Source: Clostridium thermosuccinogenes (GTDB taxonomy: Bacteria; Bacillota; Clostridia; Acetivibrionales; DSM-5807). Taken from it: a stretch of 64,000 nucleotides of DNA. The position numbers and the translations under genes are program-made. The notes under the pieces were generated by a model. That model was given only the letters and a program-made list of their open reading frames with translations. It was not told the DNA's origin and ran no database searches. Below are positions 16,284 to 25,779 of the stretch, piece by piece. The first letter of the stretch is position 1. Every line of letters begins with the position of its first letter. The stretch spans positions 4,427,665 through 4,491,664 of the forward strand of contig NZ_CP021850.1 of the NCBI RefSeq assembly GCF_002896855.1, read 5' to 3'.

Positions 16284-18830
16284 TCATCGGATTGCATTCA
16301 ATATTTTCAGCAGCAATTCCGCCATGCCGACATTGTACCCGCTGAACGAATATGCGGAGTGCCTGCCGTCTGTGGTTACAAATACAAGCGGAAATTTATC
16401 GCTTTCGCTGTTTAAGCTTTTTGCAACCTCCGGAGCATCAGCGGCAAAATCTCCGTAGTACACATCCACATTAAGACCGGTATTCAGCACCTTTCGCAAT
16501 GTGGCATTGGACAAGGCACTTTCATCCCTTAATATAAAAATCATCCTGCTGTCGGAAGCATTAAATTCATTATAGCACTCCATCAGTTCATTTAAAATAT
16601 GTTCCGTAGGCTCTTTCCCCTCTTCCAGCCACATTGCCACCACAGGCATATCTCCTGCCAGCTCTTTTAGAGTGCGGCTGGTACCATCCCGGTTAATAAG
16701 CCTGAAATCAGGGATTTCAATATTTTCTATCAGCTCTGTTATGCCGGCATCAGGAAGCTCTATCCATACCTCGGCAGTTTTATTCCTCTCTGCAGTGAAG
16801 AAGTACTCCCTTGCGCTCAAATTGCCATTGGGAGCCCTATTGGACACTATCAGGCGATATGAGCCTTCCGGGATCTCTACGGTCAGGCAGCCGTCCTTCC
16901 ATGGTATTGCCGAAAAATCCAAAGTGCGGTATGAACCCTTTTCCAGCATAGCCAAGGTCCAGTTCTGCATGTAATTCCACTGGGTTTTCCCCGAGGAGCG
17001 AACCACCAGTTTTGACGCCATATCAGCATTTTCTCCGACAGGAACAAACCTTCCCGCCTGGAGGTATTCGGCAAACAGCGTCACCGGATTTAGCCTTGCA
17101 GGCACGCCTGCTGTCCTGCATATAGCCGTAAACAGGATTTTTTTGGACATTTCGCTTCCTTGCTTAACCTGGAGCAAGCCTTCGGGGGATGTATACAATT
17201 CGTCATATTCCTGATCTTCCTTTGTGGCAATCTGTTTGGACACAAAGTCCCAGACCAGTTCAGGATTATTCCTAAAATCGGACAAGGTCTTTTCTCCAAA
17301 ATAACCGGCAATAAATCCTCTGTAGGGAGTCAGCTTTTCAAAGTAAATCCGCGGGCACATCACGTATTTTACCAACAGCTCATCATCATACTCCCCGGCA
17401 AATTGCAGGGACCTTTGATAATGCTCCAGTAGAACCTCGCTTTTCAAATCATAGAAGTCCTTTTCCGACAGTGAAATCAGTAATTTTGTGCGCAGGTGCG
17501 GATTATCGCCATTCACAGGAGCGCTAAGATACTTGACAACTTCATCAAAATTGCCTCTGGCCTTGCGCAGCGCATCCTTCAGCTCCTCTTTAAAGGGATA
17601 TTTTTCAACAATCGCCTCTGCTTCCTGCTCCCTGTAGAATGCCGAAATCCTTTCCTCCCTTATCTTATCTGCATAAGCTGTCCTGCGGTTTTTCTCTTCC
17701 ATCTGCTCCTTTGTAAGCTGCACATTATATCCTTTATCAGCTTTGGGGGCTCTCACCGCGAAATCCCTGGCGCCGGCTTTATTTCCTTCCTCTGGATTAA
17801 AAATAATGGTAATGCTGTCGCTGTGTGCGGTATCCACCAGGCATTCTACAAACTGGCCGTCCATTATCACATGCAGATGCATGTCGCCCAGGCCGAGCAC
17901 CATTTCCACTTCTCCCTTTTCATCGGTTGCTTCCGATACCACCGGATAAAACTCAGACTGGTTTAAAACTTCAAACCTGACAACCGCTCCTGCCACAGGT
18001 TTCTCCTGTTCATCCACAATCCTGACTTTAAAAGGCCGGGTGAGAGCATAGTCTTTTGTGCGGTTTATAACATAGGTTTTACCTTTTGTGCTCATCGTTT
18101 TTTCACCAGTGATAATGGGCGAAAAGGTCCTATTATGAATGAACATAGCCCTCGTTGCCGGTTCCGTAAACCATCCCCTGTCAAGTACCGGTTCGGGCTC
18201 GCAGGCCCCCATGTAATGCCATTTGCCATCGCACCATACCTCGACCCACGCATGGTTGTCATCGCAATGAGACCATCTGGGAGCGTATATCTGCCTTGCG
18301 GGCAAACCTACACTGCGCAGGGCTGTTACCGTGAAGGTGGACTCTTCACCGCACCTTCCGCTTCCTGCTCTCCATACTGCGAGGGGAGAAGCTGTCCTGA
18401 TATCCGTTGACCGGTATGTAACATTCTCAGCGCACCAGTAGTTCACTTCCAGCGCCGCTTCCTCCATCGTCCTGCCGGCTACCCTTTCATAGATGGACTG
18501 GTAAAAGAGCTTTCTGCATTTATGGATATCCTCGTTGTTTATACGGTGATATAAAACATAACTAAGGAAGATGTCATCAGGAATGTCTTTACACCAGGAA
18601 ACATTTTTTCTTAAAAACAAGGCATGCTCAACAAAATCCATATATACCCCAAAATCGTAATCAGCCATATCGCTGACCGGCATGGATGCATAAAGAAACA
18701 TCATTGCAGTCTGCTGTTCCTCGTCTAAGCTGCTCAGTTGACTTAAAACATCAGCCCGGTATTCCTTCAAAAACGGAGCTATCTTGTCAAATTCCTTCCT
18801 GATAAACTGCTTTGTAACATTTGTAAACAT
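16284..18830 (-). CDS. Transglutaminase-like protein with C-terminal thioredoxin-like domain
   Basis: An 848-residue cytosolic protein; no signal peptide is visible. Residues ~130-215 form a transglutaminase-like papain fold with Cys160 (GSGRCGEES), His193 (DNHAWVEVW) and Glu211 (GACEPEP) where an Asp is usual. A beta-sandwich resembling carboxypeptidase-regulatory repeats follows (KVRIVDEQEKPVAGAVVRF, ~265-340). A long middle helical region comes next, then a second beta part. The last ~135 residues, from EIPDFRLINRDGTSRTLKELAG, look like a thioredoxin/peroxiredoxin fold without the active cysteines. Such proteins are predicted peptidases or peptide-amide hydrolases. The 60-base gap to the Lrp gene and shared strand suggest no firm link. 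Confidence 0.75.
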   Translation of the reverse strand: MFTNVTKQFIRKEFDKIAPFLKEYRADVLSQLSSLDEEQQTAMMFLYASMPVSDMADYDFGVYMDFVEHALFLRKNVSWCKDIPDDIFLSYVLYHRINNEDIHKCRKLFYQSIYERVAGRTMEEAALEVNYWCAENVTYRSTDIRTASPLAVWRAGSGRCGEESTFTVTALRSVGLPARQIYAPRWSHCDDNHAWVEVWCDGKWHYMGACEPEPVLDRGWFTEPATRAMFIHNRTFSPIITGEKTMSTKGKTYVINRTKDYALTRPFKVRIVDEQEKPVAGAVVRFEVLNQSEFYPVVSEATDEKGEVEMVLGLGDMHLHVIMDGQFVECLVDTAHSDSITIIFNPEEGNKAGARDFAVRAPKADKGYNVQLTKEQMEEKNRRTAYADKIREERISAFYREQEAEAIVEKYPFKEELKDALRKARGNFDEVVKYLSAPVNGDNPHLRTKLLISLSEKDFYDLKSEVLLEHYQRSLQFAGEYDDELLVKYVMCPRIYFEKLTPYRGFIAGYFGEKTLSDFRNNPELVWDFVSKQIATKEDQEYDELYTSPEGLLQVKQGSEMSKKILFTAICRTAGVPARLNPVTLFAEYLQAGRFVPVGENADMASKLVVRSSGKTQWNYMQNWTLAMLEKGSYRTLDFSAIPWKDGCLTVEIPEGSYRLIVSNRAPNGNLSAREYFFTAERNKTAEVWIELPDAGITELIENIEIPDFRLINRDGTSRTLKELAGDMPVVAMWLEEGKEPTEHILNELMECYNEFNASDSRMIFILRDESALSNATLRKVLNTGLNVDVYYGDFAADAPEVAKSLNSESDKFPLVFVTTDGRHSAYSFSGYNVGMAELLLKILNAIR

Positions 18831-18971
18831 AATATCTCCCCTGCCTTCATTAAAATTTATTTATCGGTCGTGCCTGCAAATCTCAGCCAGCAATCAAATT
18901 ATGTCATGTCTCTTTTATTGGCTGTTTTTTCTTTCAGTGTCCGGTTTTTGCATTTAAATATGGAAAGGTTG

Positions 18972-19724
18972 TCAGGGCTCATAGCTGCATAAAATATCCC
19001 TTACCTTGGCGACCTCCTTCTCATCGGTGCGAAAAATTGTATATTCGCTCAGCATCGGCAGTCCCATGTTTACATCCTTATTTCTGTATATCATGGCACT
19101 ATCCACCTCCACCTTGCCCGACATGTGAAAAGACTTTGCATTCGTCGCCTTAGCCAGCTCTTTTATATTCGTATACCGTACTCCGCCTCCGACCATAATA
19201 TCGATCTCATCTCCGGCTTTTTCGACAAGCTGCCGGATCAGATCCTTTCCATCCAAGCAGTTATTCTTTTGCCCGGAGGTTAAAATAGTCCTTATGCCTA
19301 AAGCCTTCGCTTCTTCCAGCGTCTGAAACGCATCCCTGCAAACGTCGAAAGCCCGATGCAGAGTAATGCTCATATCTCCTGCAGCAGACACCAGTTCTTT
19401 CATCCTGCCGACATCCAGGCTACCGTCCCTTTTGAGAACTCCGATTACCACCCCGTCGGCTCCGTTTCTCCTGAACATTTCCACATCCTTTTTCATTATG
19501 GAAAATTCCTCATCGGTATAGCAAAAATCCCCAAAACGAGGCCGTATGAGCACATGTATTTTAATGGAAACCTTTTGACGAACAGCTAAGAACAAATTTA
19601 TACCCGGCGTAGTACCGCCTATAATCAGATCGCTACATAATTCCAGACGATCAGCTCCGCCCTTTTGGGCTGCCACTGCTGACTCTACTGAATCCACACA
19701 GCATTCCAGCATAAAATTCTTCAT
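18972..19724 (-). CDS. cutC: CutC-family protein
   Basis: A ~250-residue TIM-barrel protein of the CutC family, recognised from MLECCVDSVESAVAAQKGGADRLE in the first strand (here split: MLECCVDSVES, then GGADRLELCSDL). Further marks are HVLIRPRFGDFCYTDEE, ITLHRAFDVCRD and IMVGGGVRYTNIKEL. CutC was named for copper tolerance in E. coli, but that role is disputed and the fold suggests an enzyme. The second ATG at 19724 fits family N-termini and has GGGAT spacing; a longer start lies at 19736. The gene stands alone on the minus strand. A ~140-base gap follows towards the transglutaminase-like gene. Confidence 0.9.
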   Translation of the reverse strand: MKNFMLECCVDSVESAVAAQKGGADRLELCSDLIIGGTTPGINLFLAVRQKVSIKIHVLIRPRFGDFCYTDEEFSIMKKDVEMFRRNGADGVVIGVLKRDGSLDVGRMKELVSAAGDMSITLHRAFDVCRDAFQTLEEAKALGIRTILTSGQKNNCLDGKDLIRQLVEKAGDEIDIMVGGGVRYTNIKELAKATNAKSFHMSGKVEVDSAMIYRNKDVNMGLPMLSEYTIFRTDEKEVAKVRDILCSYEP

Positions 19725-19772
19725 ATTATATCCCATCCCGGTATATGTCAGAAATTTTAATATATAAAACCT

Positions 19773-20123
19773 TTATTTATGATGTAATAATCCATGTATC
19801 ATAAAACCAGACTTCTCGCATGTCAGAATAACATATTTTTGTCCGCAGCGCAATCCAAATAAATACGGTAAAGATCCGGCTTTGCCTGCTAAATCTCTAC
19901 CGTAATTCATTCGTGCTTTTTCCGTCTCCACGCTATAAATTTTCTTTTTGCTTCTATAGTTCGATGCCCATTTATTTATAAAAAACCGGTCATGTAAATA
20001 TCCTGCCATACATGCCGTCTCAGAACCTAAAGCAATCGGAATCTCATCAACAATCTTTTGCTCTTGAATGGCATTCAGGTTTTCGATACATATTGCGCAA
20101 TTAATATGTCTTAAGATATTCAT
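19773..20123 (-). CDS. Hypothetical protein
   Basis: An open frame of about 116 codons, MNILRHINCAICIENLN onwards, that I do not recognise. It is basic in its second half (WASNYRSKKKIYSVETEKAR) and has several cysteines (NCAIC, LRCGQ, LTCEK), which might bind a metal. It begins about 20 bases after the aspartase stop on the same strand. No good ribosome binding site is seen before the ATG at 20123 or the TTG at 20129. It may be a real small gene translated weakly or a decayed one; shadow of another gene is excluded because no other frame is used here. Confidence 0.4.
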   Translation of the reverse strand: MNILRHINCAICIENLNAIQEQKIVDEIPIALGSETACMAGYLHDRFFINKWASNYRSKKKIYSVETEKARMNYGRDLAGKAGSLPYLFGLRCGQKYVILTCEKSGFMIHGLLHHK

Positions 20124-20145
20124 ATCCAAAGATGAGGATCTTATT

Positions 20146-21522
20146 TTACGTCATAGCCACAGGGTCCAGAATGTTTTGCAGCTCCTCCCTTTTCATCAAT
20201 CCTGTTTCCACAACGATATCTTCCACATGTTCTCCGGTTTTTAAAGCCAGTTTTGCAATTTCTGCAGCCTTTTTATATCCTATATACGGACAGAGAGCCG
20301 TTGCGATGCCAACGCTTTTCTCCAGCAGCTCACGGCAACGCTCTTCGTTTGCCGTGATTCCCAGGACGCAGTTATCGACAAAGGTTCTGGCTGCATTTCC
20401 CAGAGTGGTAATGGATTCGAAAAGGTTGTAAAAGAGGACGGGTTCAAAAGCGTTAAGCTCCATTTGTCCGGCTTCTGCCGCCATCGTAATGGCCATATCG
20501 TTTCCGATTATATTGAATGCGACCTGGGAGACCACTTCAGGAATAACCGGGTTAACCTTTCCCGGCATGATGGAAGATCCATTTTGCTTGGCAGGCAGGT
20601 TTATTTCTCCGATTCCGGCTTTCGGGCCGCTGGAAAGAAGGCGCAAATCATTGGCGATTTTTGAAAGGCTGACAGCACAGCTCTTCAACGCTCCTGACAC
20701 AGCTACAAAGCAATCCAGGTTTTGAGTGGCATCAATCAGATCCTCGGCCGATTTCAAATCAAATCCGGTCACCTTTGACAGATTGTCGACAATATTGGCA
20801 ACATAGTCCGGGTGAGCATTGATGGAAGTGCCTATTGCTGTTCCCCCCATGTTGATGGTCTGCATCTCCTTCGAAGCCTTTTTAAGCCGGTTGATCTCCC
20901 TCGCTACCATCGACGCATAGGCATGAAAGGATTGTCCAAGCCGCATGGGAACAGCATCCTGCAGCTGTGTACGTCCTATTTTTACTATGTGTCTAAACTC
21001 CACAGCCTTGCTTTTTAAAGCCTCGCACAGCCTTTCCAGCTGGGCAATCGTTTCGGGCAGCATTGACAGCACGGTAAGCTTACCGGCCGTCGGAAACACA
21101 TCATTGGTGGATTGGGACATGTTTACATGGTCATTGGGATGTACCAGTGAATAATCCCCTTTTTCTCCCCCCAGTATTTCAATGGCCCGGTTGGCAATCA
21201 CCTCATTGGCATTCATGTTGGTGGAGGTTCCTGCGCCGCCCTGAATCGGGTCTACAATGAACTGATCATGCCATCGGCCGGCAATTATTTCATCACAAGC
21301 ATCGATAATCGCCCTTGCAACGGGTTTGTCCATAAGCCCTGCATCTCTGTTGGTAATTGCAGCAGCCTTTTTAATTTGCGCCAGGCTGACGATAAATGTA
21401 TCATTTATAGTTCTTCCTGTGATAGGGAAGTTTTGCTTCGCCCTGAGACTCTGGACGCCATAATAGGCATCGAAAGGCACTTCCAGACTACCGATGGAAT
21501 CACTTTCTACTCTGGTTCTCAT
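20146..21522 (-). CDS. aspA: Aspartate ammonia-lyase
   Basis: A 458-residue member of the fumarase/aspartase superfamily; the reaction is L-aspartate to fumarate and ammonia. The signature loop GSSIMPGKVNPVIPE is present. The NPVIPE ending and the residues QGGAGTSTNMNANEVIANRA, split by family-wide motifs SQSTNDV and GRTQLQDAVP, point to aspartase rather than class II fumarase, which usually has NPTQCE. The catalytic serine lies in the GSS loop. It is a cytosolic tetramer in known cases. The gene stands alone, with ~350 bases upstream. A fumarase of relaxed specificity is the main alternative. Confidence 0.85.
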   Translation of the reverse strand: MRTRVESDSIGSLEVPFDAYYGVQSLRAKQNFPITGRTINDTFIVSLAQIKKAAAITNRDAGLMDKPVARAIIDACDEIIAGRWHDQFIVDPIQGGAGTSTNMNANEVIANRAIEILGGEKGDYSLVHPNDHVNMSQSTNDVFPTAGKLTVLSMLPETIAQLERLCEALKSKAVEFRHIVKIGRTQLQDAVPMRLGQSFHAYASMVAREINRLKKASKEMQTINMGGTAIGTSINAHPDYVANIVDNLSKVTGFDLKSAEDLIDATQNLDCFVAVSGALKSCAVSLSKIANDLRLLSSGPKAGIGEINLPAKQNGSSIMPGKVNPVIPEVVSQVAFNIIGNDMAITMAAEAGQMELNAFEPVLFYNLFESITTLGNAARTFVDNCVLGITANEERCRELLEKSVGIATALCPYIGYKKAAEIAKLALKTGEHVEDIVVETGLMKREELQNILDPVAMT

Positions 21523-21873
21523 GTCCTATTCCTCACTATTATTTGATGATAATCTCCATAAATGAAAATAGCACACGAAAATTTCTATATAAATAGGAAA
21601 GGTCAAATGAGAAATAAAATTTAAAAACCAAAGCCTCACGCTTAAAAAAAGAAAGAATTCCGCCGGTTTTCTTAAAAAAATAAAGTGTTTTTCAAATACG
21701 GGGGTTTCTTAACAGTGCTCTTGGCATATTGGACAAGCCTGAAATCAAGTACAGTACAGCAAAACGCTATCAGCCCGTCATTGCCATACCGGGAACTTTA
21801 ATTACTGCAGCCCTCTTCAATCCCGGATGGTAGCCGGCTGGGCTTTTTCAGGCATGATTGGTGTTCTATCCTT

Positions 21874-24210
21874 TCACCAGAAGCTTTGCAGCTTTTTTGC
21901 CAAATCATCGGCCTTCTTAATCCTCAAACCATGGCACCAGTGCTCCGGGAACAAGTCTCTGTAGTTTCTGTGAGAGAATCTTTCGTCAATTAAAAGAACC
22001 ATGCCCCTGTCCTTTTCCGAACGGATGACCCGGCCGGCAGCCTGAAGCACTTTGTTCATTCCCGGAAACATATAGGCGTACTCATAGCCCATGGAATTTT
22101 GAGCCTGAAAATAATCCATGATGATATCCTGCTCGGTACTGATCTGGGGAAGTCCAACACCCACAATTACGGCACCAATAAGCCTGTCTCCCTTCAAGTC
22201 AACACCTTCCGAAAAAATGCCGCCCAAAACGGCAAAACCAATCAAGGTCTTTTCTCCGCCCGGTTTAAACTCCGCCAGAAAAGTTTCCCGCTCTTCCTCC
22301 GACATTGAGCTATTCTGGACAAGAGTGGCAACATCGGGGCATCGTGCCGCAAACCTGGTATAAACTTCGTTCAGATATTTGTATGAAGGGAAATATACGA
22401 TATAATTCCCCGGCTTTTGTTCCACTGCCGACTTTATCATTTCAACAATCCTATCATAACTGCTCTCCCGGTTTTTGAATTTGGTCGATATGCTGTCGGC
22501 AATCAAAAGGCAAAGATTGTCCCGTATGAAGGGAGATGGCAGAATCATTGAATAGTCGTCGCTGCCCCCTCCCAGAATATACTGGAAATAACTTATCGGA
22601 GTAAGGGTGGCAGAGAAAAAAACCGCAGCTTTTCCCCGCTTTGCCGACTCCCTTAACAGATGGGACGGATCCACGCAGAACAGCTTTACCTTTACTTCGC
22701 TTTTTTTAGTTTCTATTAAGGTAACATACCTCTCGTCATAAAACTCAGAAATCCTGATGAAAGCTATGGAATCGAAATAAAGCTCCAGCATCTGCTCAAA
22801 TCCTTCCGAGCCATGATTCTTTGAAAGCCAATCCTCCGATTCCTTAATGAGTTCCTTTAGCAGCTTGTATAAGTCTTTTAACTCCTCCTGTTTCACAAGA
22901 AATCCCTGCTCGCCGCACTCTTTACGCAAGCTGATCATGTATTTATTAATGTCCGACAGCAGCTTTGCTACTTTTGACTGCCTTGATTTCATAATCTTTT
23001 TCAATTCCAGGAAGGAAGACTTATAAAGCTCAGCCGAAAACATTTCCCTTGCTCTGTCCACCAGATTGTGAGCCTCATCTATTAGAAAAGCATAGTCCCC
23101 TTTATTGTTCAAAAAGAACCTTCGCAAATAAACCCTGGGGTCAAACACATAATTATAATCGCATATAACGCAGTCAGCCCAGAGGGTCAGGTCCAGGGCA
23201 TATTCAAAAGGGCATATTCTGTGCTTCTCCGAATACTCTTCAATCTTTTCCCTGGTCAGCTCCTCTTCCCGGCTCAATATATCAAATATGGCATCATTCA
23301 CCCTGTCAAAATGGCCCCTTGCATATTGGCACTGCTCCGGATTGCAGCCGGCTCCTTTACTGAAACATATCTTATCTTTGGCTGTGAGGGTTATGGTCCG
23401 AAATTTAAGCCCCCGGCTCCTCATCCTTGAAAATGCCTCTTCAGCCACCTGACGAGTGATGGTCTTTGCAGTAAGATAGAATATTTTTGAGATATGCTCT
23501 TCGCCCATAGCCTTAACCGCAGGAAACAGGGTGGAAATGGTTTTTCCGATGCCTGTAGGAGCCTGCGCAAAAAGCTTTTTGCCTTCCTCAATCGTCTTGT
23601 ATGCGGCAACTGCCAGCTCCCTCTGTCCCTTCCTATAGGAGTCAAAGGGAAATGCCAGTTCCCTGACCGAAGTGTCCCTTTCCCTGCTCCAGTCCCTTGT
23701 CAGTCTTGCCCAAACGGCATATTTTCCCACCAGATCATAGAAAAAATCCTTCAGCTCTTCAATGCTGAAAGCCCTCCGGATGCTCTTCCTTTCTTCGGTG
23801 TCAATCCGGCAGTATGTCAGCTGAACATTCAGGCTTTCAATATTATTCAAAACGGCGTAAATATACGCATAGCACTTGGCCTGGGCCCAGTGCAGCAAAT
23901 TATAGTCTTCGTCTATGGTCTCAAGGGGTCTTGTGGTGGTTTTTATCTCGTCAATGACAATGCCATCCTCTTCAGTGATAATTCCATCGGCACGGCCTTC
24001 AAGGATTATGGCAAACCCATCAAACTCCACGCCATAGGAAAGGCACACCTCTGCATTATATGCAGCGCCGCCTTCCCTTTGGATTTTTTGATGGGCTTTT
24101 GTACCTTCCAGCATTCTGTTGGTACCTACAAACCGGCTGTCTAAGTCTCCTGACCTAAGCACAAATTCCACCAGGTTTCTTATTGATATTCTGATCTCGT
24201 TGTTTTCCAT
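21874..24210 (-). CDS. DinG/XPD-type helicase with N-terminal Cas4-like nuclease domain
   Basis: A 778-residue Rad3-related superfamily 2 helicase. Residues ~1-165 resemble a PD-(D/E)XK/Cas4-like domain (GTKAHQKIQRE, LEGRADGIITEEDGIVIDEIKTT, AQAKCYAYIYA). The helicase core follows with Walker A APTGIGKTISTLF and the DEAH box LIDEAHNLVD. Between them an iron-sulphur cluster is likely, with cysteines in CFSKGAGCNPEQC and ICPFEYA. The C-terminal core has FAVLGGIFSEGVDL and QAAGRVIRSEKDRG. Such enzymes unwind DNA at repair intermediates or R-loops. The gene stands alone on the minus strand, upstream of a region with a hairpin and the repeat copy. Confidence 0.88.
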   Translation of the reverse strand: MENNEIRISIRNLVEFVLRSGDLDSRFVGTNRMLEGTKAHQKIQREGGAAYNAEVCLSYGVEFDGFAIILEGRADGIITEEDGIVIDEIKTTTRPLETIDEDYNLLHWAQAKCYAYIYAVLNNIESLNVQLTYCRIDTEERKSIRRAFSIEELKDFFYDLVGKYAVWARLTRDWSRERDTSVRELAFPFDSYRKGQRELAVAAYKTIEEGKKLFAQAPTGIGKTISTLFPAVKAMGEEHISKIFYLTAKTITRQVAEEAFSRMRSRGLKFRTITLTAKDKICFSKGAGCNPEQCQYARGHFDRVNDAIFDILSREEELTREKIEEYSEKHRICPFEYALDLTLWADCVICDYNYVFDPRVYLRRFFLNNKGDYAFLIDEAHNLVDRAREMFSAELYKSSFLELKKIMKSRQSKVAKLLSDINKYMISLRKECGEQGFLVKQEELKDLYKLLKELIKESEDWLSKNHGSEGFEQMLELYFDSIAFIRISEFYDERYVTLIETKKSEVKVKLFCVDPSHLLRESAKRGKAAVFFSATLTPISYFQYILGGGSDDYSMILPSPFIRDNLCLLIADSISTKFKNRESSYDRIVEMIKSAVEQKPGNYIVYFPSYKYLNEVYTRFAARCPDVATLVQNSSMSEEERETFLAEFKPGGEKTLIGFAVLGGIFSEGVDLKGDRLIGAVIVGVGLPQISTEQDIIMDYFQAQNSMGYEYAYMFPGMNKVLQAAGRVIRSEKDRGMVLLIDERFSHRNYRDLFPEHWCHGLRIKKADDLAKKLQSFW

Positions 24211-24535
24211 AATCCCTACCTGTGCAAAAATTTATTTCAGCTCAAAAAGCAGCCATTCTTTACAATCAGCCGAATTCAAACCAATTCTGTATAAATTTTA
24301 ATGCTTGTATCTGTTCAGCAATATTACATCTATAAGCACCGGCATGTCAATTATATCATTATGCTTTGTCAGGAACAAGCGTTCGTGCAATATGACAATG
24401 TCTGATGTCAGGACAGAAATGGACAAATATGCACCTTCTTAATGTGAGTTCCACAATGAAAGAATATGTGGGTAAGTTAATTTACTTATGGTCATGAAAG
24501 AAAAATCTCCTTAAAAATATAAGTTTTCTTAGGAA

Positions 24536-24561
24536 ACGGTGCAGTCTAAAGGCTGCACCGT
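24536..24561. terminator. Hairpin in the gap upstream of dinG
   Basis: ACGGTGCAG and CTGCACCGT form a perfect 9-bp stem with an 8-base loop. Neither side has a long T-run. It may end transcription of the sigma-factor gene on the minus strand (TTTCC follows) or belong to a mobile remnant. The rest of 24211-24868 holds no gene. Confidence 0.4.
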
Positions 24562-24700
24562 ATTATAGAGCATCAAATGTGAAGCAGAAAAAGGCGCTGC
24601 CCAAAATATATATCTTGTTCTAAGACAGCCCATCAAACTAAATTAGCTCGTTGTGCTAGTGGTACTATTACAAAGTAATACAAAAAAATATTGGTTTTAA

Positions 24701-24732
24701 TTCAGCTAATTGAAATGGATGATGTTGTTCCG
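24701..24732 (-). repeat. Dispersed 33-base repeat, copy 2 (inverted)
   Basis: On the minus strand it begins CGGAACAACATCATCC and ends AATTAGCTGAA. It matches 9207-9239 with one substitution and one missing base. It lies in a gene-free stretch between dinG and the sigma-factor gene, about 15.5 kb from the first copy and in the opposite orientation. Confidence 0.6.
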
Positions 24733-24868
24733 ATTTTGTATCACATCGCAGTTAAGGCACTGGTACGACAGGTTAAATTAATATACAAGCAGTATGCCTT
24801 ATTCGGTTCTTTTTTCTGTGAATCTGAATAATCATTTCCCGTATGCTTTTATGTCAACAATAGGATCT

Positions 24869-25411
24869 TTAAAATGCTATATCCGAAAGGCAATCATACC
24901 AGTGAATATATTCCTCACCATTAATGGAAATGCGATTGGCATTCGGCAGCTTTTCATCCCAGCGCTGTCCGTACCTTTCAAGCTTCCATACAGGATGACT
25001 GTATCTGCGGAAAAGGATTGAGCGTCCCTCTCTGGACATGTAATTCTCGACCAGAATTCGAGGACTATCTTCCCACCTATCCAATACCCTTAAGCACTCA
25101 AGGGAAGTCAAAGCATCATCCTCCGCCGGAACATCAAACAGAGCCTTTGATATGTACCATTTGTTGCAGCAATTATTTGCAATACACATTAACCATACTT
25201 TAAAGGCATTTGTGTTCCGAAGCTTATTGATGTTCAACCATGCAAGGAGTAAGATTTCCTGCAGCACATCATCCACTTCGGCGGCATCTCCCACTCTGCA
25301 TGCTACATAACGATGAAGCACAGGATAGTAATATTGAACCAGCTTTCCAAAGCTGTCCAAATCACCATATTTACTTTTTTCAACAGCTTGCCGGCATTCG
25401 TCCGCATTCAA
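24869..25411 (-). CDS. ECF-type sigma factor lacking a recognisable region 4
   Basis: About 180 residues from a TTG at 25411, which has GGAGG eight bases upstream; an ATG at 25417 is too close. Region 2 is clear: YGDLDSFGKLVQYYYPVLHRYV, split by the family pattern VDDVLQEILLLAWLN and KVWLMCIANNCCNKW, as in ECF sigma factors. After about residue 115 no sigma region 4 helix-turn-helix can be found. The tail is instead basic and aromatic (SILFRRYSHPVWKLERYGQRW) and ends HWYDCLSDIAF. No other frame downstream restores region 4. So it is either a truncated pseudogene or a variant that binds core enzyme and -10 only. A cre-like palindrome lies upstream. Confidence 0.65.
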   Translation of the reverse strand: MNADECRQAVEKSKYGDLDSFGKLVQYYYPVLHRYVACRVGDAAEVDDVLQEILLLAWLNINKLRNTNAFKVWLMCIANNCCNKWYISKALFDVPAEDDALTSLECLRVLDRWEDSPRILVENYMSREGRSILFRRYSHPVWKLERYGQRWDEKLPNANRISINGEEYIHWYDCLSDIAF

Positions 25412-25438
25412 CTGCATCACCTCCGCACTATTTGAATT

Positions 25439-25450
25439 GGAAGCGCTTCC
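25439..25450. promoter_or_regulatory. cre-like palindrome upstream of the sigma-factor gene
   Basis: GGAAGCGCTTCC is a perfect 12-base palindrome inside TTGGAAGCGCTTCCGCA, close to the catabolite-repression element bound by CcpA. It lies about 28 bases before the sigma-factor start and would act as a roadblock or operator. CcpA binding is an inference. Confidence 0.4.
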
Positions 25451-25734
25451 GCATATAAAGATGCAAGATTTAAGCAAAAGGTTCGGCATGCATAAAGAAA
25501 ACATGGAATGATAACATAGATCAGGTTAATTCAGTCAGTCCAAAATAATGATAAATAATAAATTGCAAAAGATGAAAGCTGTATAAGGAGCCTTCGGGAT
25601 AATTGCCGTTATAATCTTAAGGTGTAAGGAATTAGAAATCAGCCGAAGAGATTCAGCCTAAAACAAGGAATAATAAAACCTCTAATAAAAGTTTGCTGGC
25701 ATTGATATTTATTTTACGGTCACAGAAATAACAC

Positions 25735-25774
25735 AACCTCCCACAAACATATAGAAATAAGTTTATGGGAGGTT
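25735..25774 (-). terminator. Terminator-like hairpin downstream of the MATE gene
   Basis: AACCTCCCA-C-AAAC pairs with GTTT-A-TGGGAGGTT, 13 pairs and one mismatch, with a 12-base loop. It begins within six bases of the MATE stop. The T-tract on the minus strand is broken (TTGTGTTATTT), so efficiency is uncertain. Confidence 0.5.
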
Positions 25775-25779
25775 TAATG

